DNA of 7,413 nucleotides from DAOPXV01 sp035352535 (GTDB lineage: Bacteria; Muiribacteriota; UBA9980). The notes under the pieces were generated by a model. The model saw only the letters and a program-made list of their open reading frames with translations, was not told the origin of the DNA and ran no database searches. Each line of letters starts with the position of its first letter. Position 1 is the stretch's first letter. Shown piece by piece: positions 1-5,447 of the stretch. A program made the translations under genes and the position numbers. Location: contig CAZJFS010000200.1 in NCBI GenBank assembly GCA_964545075.1, positions 1-7,413 on the forward strand, written 5' to 3'.

Positions 1-1878
1 CTCAGATATTATTTTCTGAAATTCCTTACGCCTGTAGAGCATCTCCAGCATCACCACATGGGTATCTATATCCCGCGGATAAGACTCGACGAATTTCTCG
101 ACGAATTTTAAGGCTTCGTCGTCTATACGTTTCACCTTATTGAAATATTTAACGAGCGTTCTTCCGGCGATCTCGTTGTTAGGCTCGGTTCCGATTATTT
201 CCATGGCTATCTGAATGGAACGGTCGTCTATAAGATTTTGCGAGGCGTTATAAACGGACACCGCTTTAAGCATTTCCATATCGAATATCTTATGGTCGAT
301 CAGAAAATTAAAAACCTCTACGGCTTTATGCGAACGTTCCTTCGTTTTAATGTATATTCTTCCGAGATATCTGTATGACTCGACATTCTCATAATCGTAC
401 TGCAGCACCTTGCGAAACGCCATAAGAGCGCTCGCGTAGGAATTGAGGTGATAATACGCTATGCCTATATTCAAAAATAAAACCACCGTTTCAGTTGAAG
501 AAAGCTTCATTTCAATAAGCTTTTCAAGTTCCGCAACGGCCTTTTGGTATTTTTTCTCCTCAATAAAGCCGGCGCCGTTTCTTATGGTCTGCGATACGTT
601 TATCAGACCGTACTGTTCGCGGTTGAAAAAGCTGAGCGGATTGAAATAATAAAAAAGCGCGGCGAGAAGTATCAGTATAAAAGAATATGCCGCGATCTTG
701 ATATATTCCTCGCGCGAACGCCAATAAGCGGCGAATATCTTCCGATTTATCTCTTCCTTGGTTTTGTCCGAAGCGAATTTCAGAGCTTTTTCATATTCGA
801 CTACGGCGTCTTCATATTTTCCGGACAGAAAAAGCTCCTCGCCGCGGGCGACCGCCTTGTCGAATTCACGGGCGGCTTCCGGCGAAGTTTTTGAGGGCTG
901 GCGTAAATTTTTGTTATCGTCTTTCAATTGCGAAGGCACGTTGGACAGAACAACCGTAGATGTGGTAGGTTCGATGGGGGTGACCCATGCGCTGTCGCCC
1001 TGGCCCGGTTCAGACGCTGAAACCTGAGCCGCCGCGTGCCGGACCTCCGAAGTGTCCTTGAAAATATCTTTAAGGGCCGGTTCGGCTTTTAAAATTTCAA
1101 CCATGAGTTTTTCGGAACTTGAAAAATCTGGCGATATTTTCGAGTGGATATACGCTGCAATATAAGCGTCCTTAAACTTTTTCAACGTATTTTGCAGGGA
1201 GGCGTAATCTAAAAGCATTTTATATTCGAGAAATTTTGGAAATATCATATCGGCGTAAGATTTTATGGATTTCATATTCGGATCTTTGACCGCCGCTTCA
1301 ATAAGCGATTCAAAACATTTTGTGCTGTCATGGAAAGAAGCGTAAACCACGGCGAGCTTGCCGTAGATCTTGGCGAGATTATCGGCCGGAAGCGCCAGTA
1401 TAGCTTGTTTACCAAGTATTTCCATGCAAAGTTCGTGGGTTTTCCTGTAATTTCCTGAAAGCATGTATATATTGAGAAGTTTATTGAGCCAGACAAAATC
1501 AAATGAATTTTTCAAAGTGAGTATCTTCATGTTCAATGAAGACGCTTCTTTATAGTTTTTAAGGGCCATTTCAGCTTCTATCTGCTTCGCGAGACACTCG
1601 ACGAGAAACGTCTTTACTTCTTCAGATACGCTCTTTTTTATGAATGTTATCGTTTCAAGCCTGTTAATCGCTGTTTTGTAATCCCGGTTATCATAGAAAT
1701 TTTTCGCGTCCTTTAACAGCTGCTCTTCCTCGCCTATCGATATAGGCATGACGGCGACCGGATCGGTCTCCTGCGCGATAGCGTATAAAGAAGGGAAAAC
1801 AAAAAAGACGGCGATAAGGATAACGGCCGTAAATAATATTTTAAAACATTTCTCTTTTAGCATATTCTCTTTTTTCAT
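1..1878 (-). CDS. Exported/membrane-anchored TPR-repeat protein (C-terminus beyond window)
   Basis: An open frame of 626 codons runs from ATG at 1878 off the left edge with no stop. Residues 1-35 look like a signal peptide: a Lys-rich start, a hydrophobic core at about 14-30, and Y-A-I-A before Q36, a plausible signal peptidase I site. Residues about 45-260 are helical, TPR-like repeats (for example around 'NFYDNRDYKTAINRLE'). About 277-329 is a Ser/Thr/Pro-rich linker, followed by a clear TPR at 335-372 ('FLSGKYEDAVVEYEKAL'). A single hydrophobic segment lies at 395-412, and more TPRs follow to the edge. TPRs are protein-binding scaffolds; no enzymatic domain is visible and the function is unknown. 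If the signal peptide is cleaved, the first TPR block is outside and the second inside the cytoplasm. However, the Lys/Arg-rich stretch before the TM argues the other way. No clear SD precedes ATG 1878; an in-frame ATG at 1863 is the alternative start. The gene has its own promoter. Confidence 0.85.
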   Translation of the reverse strand, partial: MKKENMLKEKCFKILFTAVILIAVFFVFPSLYAIAQETDPVAVMPISIGEEEQLLKDAKNFYDNRDYKTAINRLETITFIKKSVSEEVKTFLVECLAKQIEAEMALKNYKEASSLNMKILTLKNSFDFVWLNKLLNIYMLSGNYRKTHELCMEILGKQAILALPADNLAKIYGKLAVVYASFHDSTKCFESLIEAAVKDPNMKSIKSYADMIFPKFLEYKMLLDYASLQNTLKKFKDAYIAAYIHSKISPDFSSSEKLMVEILKAEPALKDIFKDTSEVRHAAAQVSASEPGQGDSAWVTPIEPTTSTVVLSNVPSQLKDDNKNLRQPSKTSPEAAREFDKAVARGEELFLSGKYEDAVVEYEKALKFASDKTKEEINRKIFAAYWRSREEYIKIAAYSFILILLAALFYYFNPLSFFNREQYGLINVSQTIRNGAGFIEEKKYQKAVAELEKLIEMKLSSTETVVLFLNIGIAYYHLNSYASALMAFRKVLQYDYENVESYRYLGRIYIKTKERSHKAVEVFNFLIDHKIFDMEMLKAVSVYNASQNLIDDRSIQIAMEIIGTEPNNEIAGRTLVKYFNKVKRIDDEALKFVEKFVESYPRDIDTHVVMLEMLYRRKEFQKIISE

Positions 1879-1936
1879 TAACTGTTCAGTATTTCAATAC
1901 AATATATTAATAACATTAGAACAAATTTTTAAAAGC

Positions 1937-1965
1937 ATTTTAACATAGAAAAGTTAAAATGTCAA
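1937..1965 (-). promoter_or_regulatory. Sigma-70-type promoter for the TPR gene
   Basis: On the minus strand a perfect -35 TTGACA (1965-1960) is followed by exactly 17 bases and a -10 TAAAAT (1942-1937). The -10 is also preceded by TG one base upstream (TGTTAAAAT), an extended -10 feature. The expected start near 1930 gives a leader of about 50 nt before ATG 1878. This is the best promoter match in the window, and it implies that the TPR gene can be transcribed independently of the four genes upstream of it. Confidence 0.8.
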
Positions 1966-2004
1966 AGAATTAGGTTTGGTTGGTCAAATAAAATGAAGCC
2001 TTCG

Positions 2005-2041
2005 ATTAAAAATCAAAAGTCGGCCCGGCGTCTCGGCCCGA
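2005..2041 (-). terminator. Possible intrinsic terminator overlapping the end of the RING-like gene
   Basis: Minus-strand bases 2041-2020 can fold as a GC-rich hairpin: TCGG pairs with CCGA, then a G-G mismatch, then CCG with... the inner three pairs GCC-side (CCG/CGG) and a loop of about six bases. It is followed by the interrupted T-run CTTTTGATTTTT. The hairpin lies inside the last codons and the T-run spans the stop codon. The mismatch and broken T-run make it imperfect. It sits at the right place to end the four-gene unit before the separately promoted TPR gene. Confidence 0.35.
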
Positions 2042-2330
2042 CCCTGCGCTCGACTCCGCCCGGCGCTCCGGCATCGGTTTTGCGCCTGTCGGAGTTCCTT
2101 CTTTCATCGCCGGAATATTCTTCAAAAACAAGTGTTTGATCGTCATCACTCCAGCTAAAAACATAGTCGCATTCAGCATTTCCACAAGCTACGCCTTCAT
2201 TGACGCAACGGCGGTGGTGCTTGGCGAAACATTTCGGGCACTCGATCATGACTTCGCTGTCATCTATAGGCATAGTGCATTTCGGGCAGTTCTCGACCTC
2301 GAAATTAAAATCAGGCGGTGGAAAGGTCAT
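2013..2330 (-). CDS. Small prokaryotic RING-like (binuclear treble-clef) zinc protein
   Basis: This is a 105-residue protein with eight well-spaced metal ligands: C15-x2-C18, C31-x2-C34, H38 or H39 with C42, then C49 and C54. The order of four ligand pairs is that of a cross-braced RING, and the sequence resembles the prokaryotic RING finger family 1 (Prok-RING_1) as I recall it. Such domains are usually protein-interaction modules; some prokaryotic ones are linked to ubiquitin-like or membrane-stress contexts, but E3 activity cannot be inferred here. After the zinc domain come an acidic stretch (about 61-76) and an arginine-rich tail (77-102) with repeated (D/E)RR triplets. There is no TM segment or signal peptide, so it is probably cytoplasmic. 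The start is fixed by a perfect AAGGAGG seven bases upstream, inside the preceding gene, whose stop lies one base before this ATG. It is the last gene of the presumed operon. Confidence 0.75.
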   Translation of the reverse strand: MTFPPPDFNFEVENCPKCTMPIDDSEVMIECPKCFAKHHRRCVNEGVACGNAECDYVFSWSDDDQTLVFEEYSGDERRNSDRRKTDAGAPGGVERRVGPRRRADF

Positions 2331-2331
2331 T

Positions 2332-3492
2332 TTAATTCCTCCTTAAATCTTTATCACGATAAAATCCGATTATCTTTTCCGCTAATGCCGATATATCGCT
2401 CTCGCGGTTATCACGGCCGAGACATATTCTTATGTAGCCCGCGGCGTCTTCGATATCAAGGCCGAGCGAAGACAGCGCTTCCGGAACTTTATTCGCGAAA
2501 CTTACGCACCACGAAGCGGAAGATATCATGACGCCTTCCGCTTCGAGCGCGGCGACCGCTTCTTCAGAATTAACGCCGGGCAGGCAGAATGAAACATAAA
2601 AAGGCAGAGGGGTTGAGGCCCCCGCGATCCATTTTATGTTTTTAACGGCTGAACTCAATTTTTCACACAGGATATTTTTCAGGCGCCGCGTCTTTTCATT
2701 CCGGCTCTCCATCTCTTCAGAAGCGATTCTTGCGGCCAACCCCATTGCGGATATCGCGGGAATATTATAAAAGCCTCCACGCAAACCGTTTTCCTCGGCA
2801 CCGCCTTCGATCTGAGGCATGACCCTTGTTCCGCGTCTTATATACAAGGCGCCGGTTCCGGGCGGAGCGCATAATTTATGCCCCGATATGGAAAGCGTAT
2901 CGACCATGAGCTCGGAAACATCTATTTTAACGCGGCCTGCAATAAAACACGCGTCGGAATGAACGACGGCGCCATTCTCCCTGGCGGCCGAAGCGAGCTC
3001 CGACACGGGCATAATACGGCCATTTTCAGGGCTGGTATGAATCACGGCCAAAACCTTCGCGTCCTTCAAAATTTCACGGGCGTCTGAAGCGCTGACCGAG
3101 CCGTCCCCGCGCGCTTTCAGATAAAACGCGCTATGACCCGCCCGAACAAGTGTTTTGACCGGAAACGCCACTGACGGATGCTCGAAGGGCGTCGTAACGA
3201 TCTTATGACATGCGCCTTTTGATCGCGCCGAAACCGCGGCCATTATACCTTTAACGGCAAGATTATTTGATTCAGTGCCCGAAGAAGTGAAGAAAATTTC
3301 GGATGGATCGGCATTTATCAGTGAAGCGACATTTTTTCTTGCGTCTTCAAGCAATCTTCTCGTAATATCGCCGGACGCCCCCGAAAACATAGGATTGCGG
3401 TAACGAAATGATTCGTGGAGCTTCATAAAATGGGACAATACCGAAGGCTCCATGGCGCACGTCACGCAATTATCAAAATTAATATCGTTCAT
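2332..3492 (-). CDS. Divergent NifS/IscS-like PLP-dependent enzyme (class V aminotransferase fold)
   Basis: This is a 386-residue protein of normal family length (IscS is about 400). Family landmarks in order: N-terminal DNCVTCAMEP (canonical DNAATTPxDP), TSSGTESNN (69-77), EH at 103-104, HSDA (178-181), the PLP lysine K206 in SGHK, GGAEENGLRGG (230-240), C329 in SSASWC at the position of the IscS catalytic Cys loop, and R355 in IRICLGR. Canonical members take sulfur from L-cysteine as an enzyme persulfide for Fe-S clusters, thionucleosides or DNA phosphorothioation. Here several PLP-contact positions differ (HxNNE is HTSPE; HxDAxQ is HSDACF), so the substrate and reaction are uncertain. No IscU/NifU, thiolase-like partner or dnd/ssp gene is present in the window. 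Translation starts 13 bases after the upstream stop with no visible SD, suggesting reinitiation. The start is supported by the family N-terminus at residue 6. The protein is probably cytosolic. Confidence 0.85.
   Translation of the reverse strand: MNDINFDNCVTCAMEPSVLSHFMKLHESFRYRNPMFSGASGDITRRLLEDARKNVASLINADPSEIFFTSSGTESNNLAVKGIMAAVSARSKGACHKIVTTPFEHPSVAFPVKTLVRAGHSAFYLKARGDGSVSASDAREILKDAKVLAVIHTSPENGRIMPVSELASAARENGAVVHSDACFIAGRVKIDVSELMVDTLSISGHKLCAPPGTGALYIRRGTRVMPQIEGGAEENGLRGGFYNIPAISAMGLAARIASEEMESRNEKTRRLKNILCEKLSSAVKNIKWIAGASTPLPFYVSFCLPGVNSEEAVAALEAEGVMISSASWCVSFANKVPEALSSLGLDIEDAAGYIRICLGRDNRESDISALAEKIIGFYRDKDLRRN
2338..2344 (-). promoter_or_regulatory. Ribosome binding site of the RING-like gene, embedded in the aminotransferase 3' end
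   Basis: AAGGAGG is a full-consensus SD sequence seven bases before ATG 2330. The same bases encode the Leu-Arg-Arg near the C-terminus of the aminotransferase, whose TAA stop (2334-2332) lies between the SD and the start. A ribosome terminating on the upstream gene is therefore positioned to reinitiate, so the two products are probably translationally coupled. Confidence 0.85.
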
Positions 3493-3505
3493 AAGCGGAT
3501 GTTTT

Positions 3506-4048
3506 TTAAAGCTGATATTTAAAAACCTGATACAACAAAAGCAGCCAGCTCGCCATGGAAATTATGAATGTTCCCATGGATAACTTTGAGATCGAATATT
3601 TCTGGCTCAGGATCTTCGCGATCTCAAAATTCTGAGAACACATTTCATGCAGCACCGCCTCCGGTTCGAGGTCCTTCACGGCGCTTAAATATCTGTCGGC
3701 GCTCTGTTTTTTCAGTATATGCTCGAAATAGGTAAGATGCGGGGGGCGCAGCTTGCTGATGGTATTCGAAGGGCGCGGATATAAAACCATGAGGGAACAT
3801 AATATAGAAACGAGGGTAAAAACGCAGAACAAAACGAAAACGGATATGACCGTTCCCTGAGGCGCCGGAAGATTAGCTATTTTATAGAACTTGTCCATAA
3901 AGAAAGGGGCGTTGGCGAGTGTCGCGATAAGCGCGAGGTTAGCGCCTATTATAGCTCCGGCCTTCGCGTCGGCGAGAGGTATGAGGCCCTGTCCGCTTGA
4001 ATAAACCTGGTACTGATATTCTATCTGCAATTTGGTTTCGTCGTCCAT
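3506..4048 (-). CDS. Three-TM membrane protein resembling the Pycsar effector family (PycTM/DUF5706)
   Basis: This is a 180-residue membrane protein. TM1 is about 29-47 and starts with an ADAKAGAIIGAN motif; TM2 is about 66-89, ending in LYPRP (89-93). A soluble segment (94-150) contains YFEHI (107-111) and QNFEIAKILSQKY (139-151), and TM3 is about 156-175. This order (A-D-x-K-A-G before TM1, 'YPR' after TM2, 'FFxH'-like box, helix ending in 'KY', final TM) matches my recollection of the DUF5706/Pycsar effector domain. In Pycsar systems, cyclic CMP or UMP made by a cyclase activates TM effectors that damage the host membrane during phage infection. No cyclase or CD-NTase is encoded in the window, so a defence role is inference only; another small integral-membrane protein family is possible. 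The start is supported by GGAGG five bases upstream. The gene lies 37 bases after the kinase and 13 before the PLP-enzyme gene. Confidence 0.6.
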   Translation of the reverse strand: MDDETKLQIEYQYQVYSSGQGLIPLADAKAGAIIGANLALIATLANAPFFMDKFYKIANLPAPQGTVISVFVLFCVFTLVSILCSLMVLYPRPSNTISKLRPPHLTYFEHILKKQSADRYLSAVKDLEPEAVLHEMCSQNFEIAKILSQKYSISKLSMGTFIISMASWLLLLYQVFKYQL

Positions 4049-4085
4049 TTTTTCCTCCGCTGGTTATTTAATAACATGACGTGTC

Positions 4086-5288
4086 TCAAAAAATAACGTT
4101 ATAAAGGTTATTGTCTAGTTTAACGTCCTTGGGTATCGTTATGAGAATAACGGCGCCGCGGCCGTCCGCGTTGTTTTTTATAGCGATATCGCCCTTATGC
4201 AGTTTTATAATCCCGAGAGCCATCGGAAGCCCGAGGCCTGAATTTTCAAGCGGCTTGTTTTTGGTGGTGTAAAACGGGTCGAAGGCTTTCCTGAGCGTTT
4301 CTTCGCTGAAACCACGGCCGGTATCAGAAATAGCGATGGCTATATTATCATTTTCAAATTTAGTTTTTATCGCGATGCGGCCGCCGTCCTCTATGGCTTC
4401 CCTGGAGTTCATTATTATGTTTATAAAAGCCTGCGTAAGCGACTGAATATCGCAATTAACGGCCGGAAGATTATCATCGAGCTCCTCGCTGAAAGTTATG
4501 CTGTACTTTATGAGATATTCGGATTCGAATATAGTTACGACCTTTCTTAATATCTCATTGACGCTGGTTTTTTCGATCATGCTCATGTTTTCAGAAGAAT
4601 ATAGCTGAAGCGATTCGATTATTTTCACGCAGCGCGACGAGGCGCTCTTAATGCTTGCGGCCATTTCCGCCAGAAATTCGCTTCCGATCTCCTGGTTTTT
4701 AATTTTTATAAGCATCCGTTCGACGTTTCCGTTTATTATGGTAAGAGGATTATATATTTCATGAGCCATTCCCTGAGCCATTGCGACTATCGAAATGTAC
4801 TTTTCATTCTGAATGATCGTATCCTGCGCAACCTTTAATTTTTCCACGGCCGCCTCGAGCTGGTGGTTTTTAAAGATAAGGTCGTTGTATAAATCTCCGA
4901 TCCTGACAAGGGACTTGACACGTATCATCAAGGTCTGCCTGTCAAGCGGCTTGGTAACGAAATCATCGGCTCCCGACTCCATGGCTTTTACCTTGTCGGG
5001 CGAACTCGACAGCCCCGAGGAAACAAGAATGGGAAGAAATTTATATTTCGGCCTGGAACGGATAGCTGAGCAAACCTCATAACCCGACATTTCAGGCATC
5101 ATTATATCCACGATGACGAGCGCGATATCATCCGACGTCGAGTCCATATATTTCAGGGCCGGAATACCCGACGGAAAAGAGCGGACGACGTAGTCGGTAT
5201 TTCTCATATAAAACTCTACAAGCTCTAAATTCTGAGGTTCGTCGTCTATCGCTATTATTATTTTAATTTTCTCTTTGTCTGACTGCAT
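4086..5288 (-). CDS. Soluble receiver-histidine kinase fusion (REC-HisKA-HATPase)
   Basis: The protein has 400 residues from the preferred ATG at 5288; the numbers below count from there. An N-terminal receiver domain (about 8-125) has the acidic pair D15-D16, phosphoacceptor D61 in VDIMMPEMSG, the Ser of LVSSG and K113 in TKP. A coiled linker (about 135-165) leads to a HisKA domain with H176 in AHEIYNPL. The HATPase_c domain has the N box with N294 (INIIMNSREA), G1 DTGRG (321-325), F box FDPFYTTK and G2 SGLGL. All catalytic residues are intact, and there is no TM segment or sensor domain. It should autophosphorylate, with its input coming through the receiver from another kinase, as in phosphorelay hybrids. 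No DNA-binding response regulator is in the window. A GTG three codons upstream (5297) is possible, but AAGAAG eight bases before ATG 5288 favours the latter. It is first in the presumed operon, behind its own promoter. Confidence 0.92.
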   Translation of the reverse strand: MQSDKEKIKIIIAIDDEPQNLELVEFYMRNTDYVVRSFPSGIPALKYMDSTSDDIALVIVDIMMPEMSGYEVCSAIRSRPKYKFLPILVSSGLSSSPDKVKAMESGADDFVTKPLDRQTLMIRVKSLVRIGDLYNDLIFKNHQLEAAVEKLKVAQDTIIQNEKYISIVAMAQGMAHEIYNPLTIINGNVERMLIKIKNQEIGSEFLAEMAASIKSASSRCVKIIESLQLYSSENMSMIEKTSVNEILRKVVTIFESEYLIKYSITFSEELDDNLPAVNCDIQSLTQAFINIIMNSREAIEDGGRIAIKTKFENDNIAIAISDTGRGFSEETLRKAFDPFYTTKNKPLENSGLGLPMALGIIKLHKGDIAIKNNADGRGAVILITIPKDVKLDNNLYNVIF

Positions 5289-5316
5289 AAAAAACACTTC
5301 TTGAAATTTTTATTTT

Positions 5317-5345
5317 ATTATATAATAAACGCTCAAAATATTCAA
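5317..5345 (-). promoter_or_regulatory. Sigma-70-type promoter for the kinase-led operon
   Basis: On the minus strand TTGAAT (5345-5340) is followed by 17 bases and a perfect TATAAT (5322-5317). A start near 5310 leaves a leader of about 22 nt before ATG 5288. This is the only good promoter seen upstream of the four minus-strand genes. It diverges from the rmlB promoter about 65 bases away. Confidence 0.75.
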
Positions 5346-5350
5346 GCGTT
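5328..5350. repeat. Inverted repeat across the -35 box of the kinase promoter (candidate operator)
   Basis: AACGCT (5328-5333) and AGCGTT (5345-5350) form perfect 6-bp inverted arms separated by 11 bases, giving a centre-to-centre spacing of 17. The repeat overlaps the promoter spacer and ends at the first base of the -35 hexamer. That geometry would suit a dimeric repressor. No T-run follows, so it is not a terminator. With only six bases per arm, chance occurrence is possible. Confidence 0.4.
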
Positions 5351-5377
5351 AATTATTCCGGCTATTTTTTATTTAAA

Positions 5378-5398
5378 AAAATAAATTTCTTTTATTTT
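5378..5398. repeat. AT-only inverted repeat in the divergent intergenic region
   Basis: AAAATAAA (5378-5385) and TTTATTTT (5391-5398) are perfect 8-bp inverted arms around a 5-base loop, about 12 bases upstream of the extended -10 of rmlB. Because the arms contain only A and T in an AT-rich spacer, this may be compositional. It could alternatively act as an UP-element-like or regulator site for rmlB. Confidence 0.25.
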
Positions 5399-5409
5399 CG
5401 CGTTGATTT

Positions 5410-5418
5410 TGATAAAAT
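5410..5418 (+). promoter_or_regulatory. Extended -10 promoter candidate for rmlB
   Basis: TGATAAAAT matches the extended -10 form TGnTAnAAT. The position 17 bases upstream (5390-5395, TTTTAT) is a poor -35, which extended -10 promoters tolerate. A start near 5425 would give a leader of about 23 nt containing the SD GGAGG (5435-5439), eight bases before ATG 5448. Confidence 0.45.
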
Positions 5419-5447
5419 TATGTGAATATTTTACGGAGGCAAAAAAA

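Larger units (their letters stand above)
2013..5310 (-). other. Presumed four-gene transcription unit: REC-HK, PycTM-like, NifS-like, RING-like
   Basis: Four minus-strand genes follow one good promoter (5345-5317), with gaps of 37, 13 and 1 nt and no convincing internal promoter. The last two are linked by an SD overlapping the upstream coding end. A hairpin with T-run lies at the distal end, and the next gene has its own strong promoter. Together these boundaries suggest one polycistronic message. Co-transcription and shared function are inferred, not shown. Confidence 0.6.

Noticed and set aside
544..894. Plus-strand open frames at 461-1027
   Set aside because: They oppose the continuous 626-codon TPR frame and show the composition expected of an antisense reading.
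1890..1901. Inverted repeat GTATT-n2-AATAC in the TPR gene leader
   Set aside because: Five-base AT-rich arms with a two-base loop; too short and too likely by chance.
2136..2531. Plus-strand open frame of 131 codons
   Set aside because: It lies opposite the RING-like and PLP-enzyme genes, whose motifs are unmistakable; its product has no recognisable features and no SD.
2338..3492. DNA phosphorothioation (DndA/SspA) assignment for the NifS-like gene
   Set aside because: No dndBCDE, sspBCD or related genes are in the window and the active-site motifs diverge from standard desulfurases, so the specific role is not supported.
4063..4075. Small palindrome GTTATT-n-AATAAC between the kinase and PycTM-like genes
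   Set aside because: Six-base AT-rich arms with a one-base centre in an AT-rich gap; it cannot form a normal hairpin and has no T-run, so neither terminator nor operator is supported.
5289..5297. GTG start at 5297 giving three extra residues on the receiver-kinase
   Set aside because: ATG 5288 has AAGAAG at a good distance and leaves the receiver fold intact; the GTG overlaps that putative SD and has none of its own.
5403..5447. TTG start at 5403 extending RmlB by 15 residues
   Set aside because: The extension covers the probable -10 and SD, and the family begins just before TGGAGFIG, fitting ATG 5448 with GGAGG eight bases upstream.
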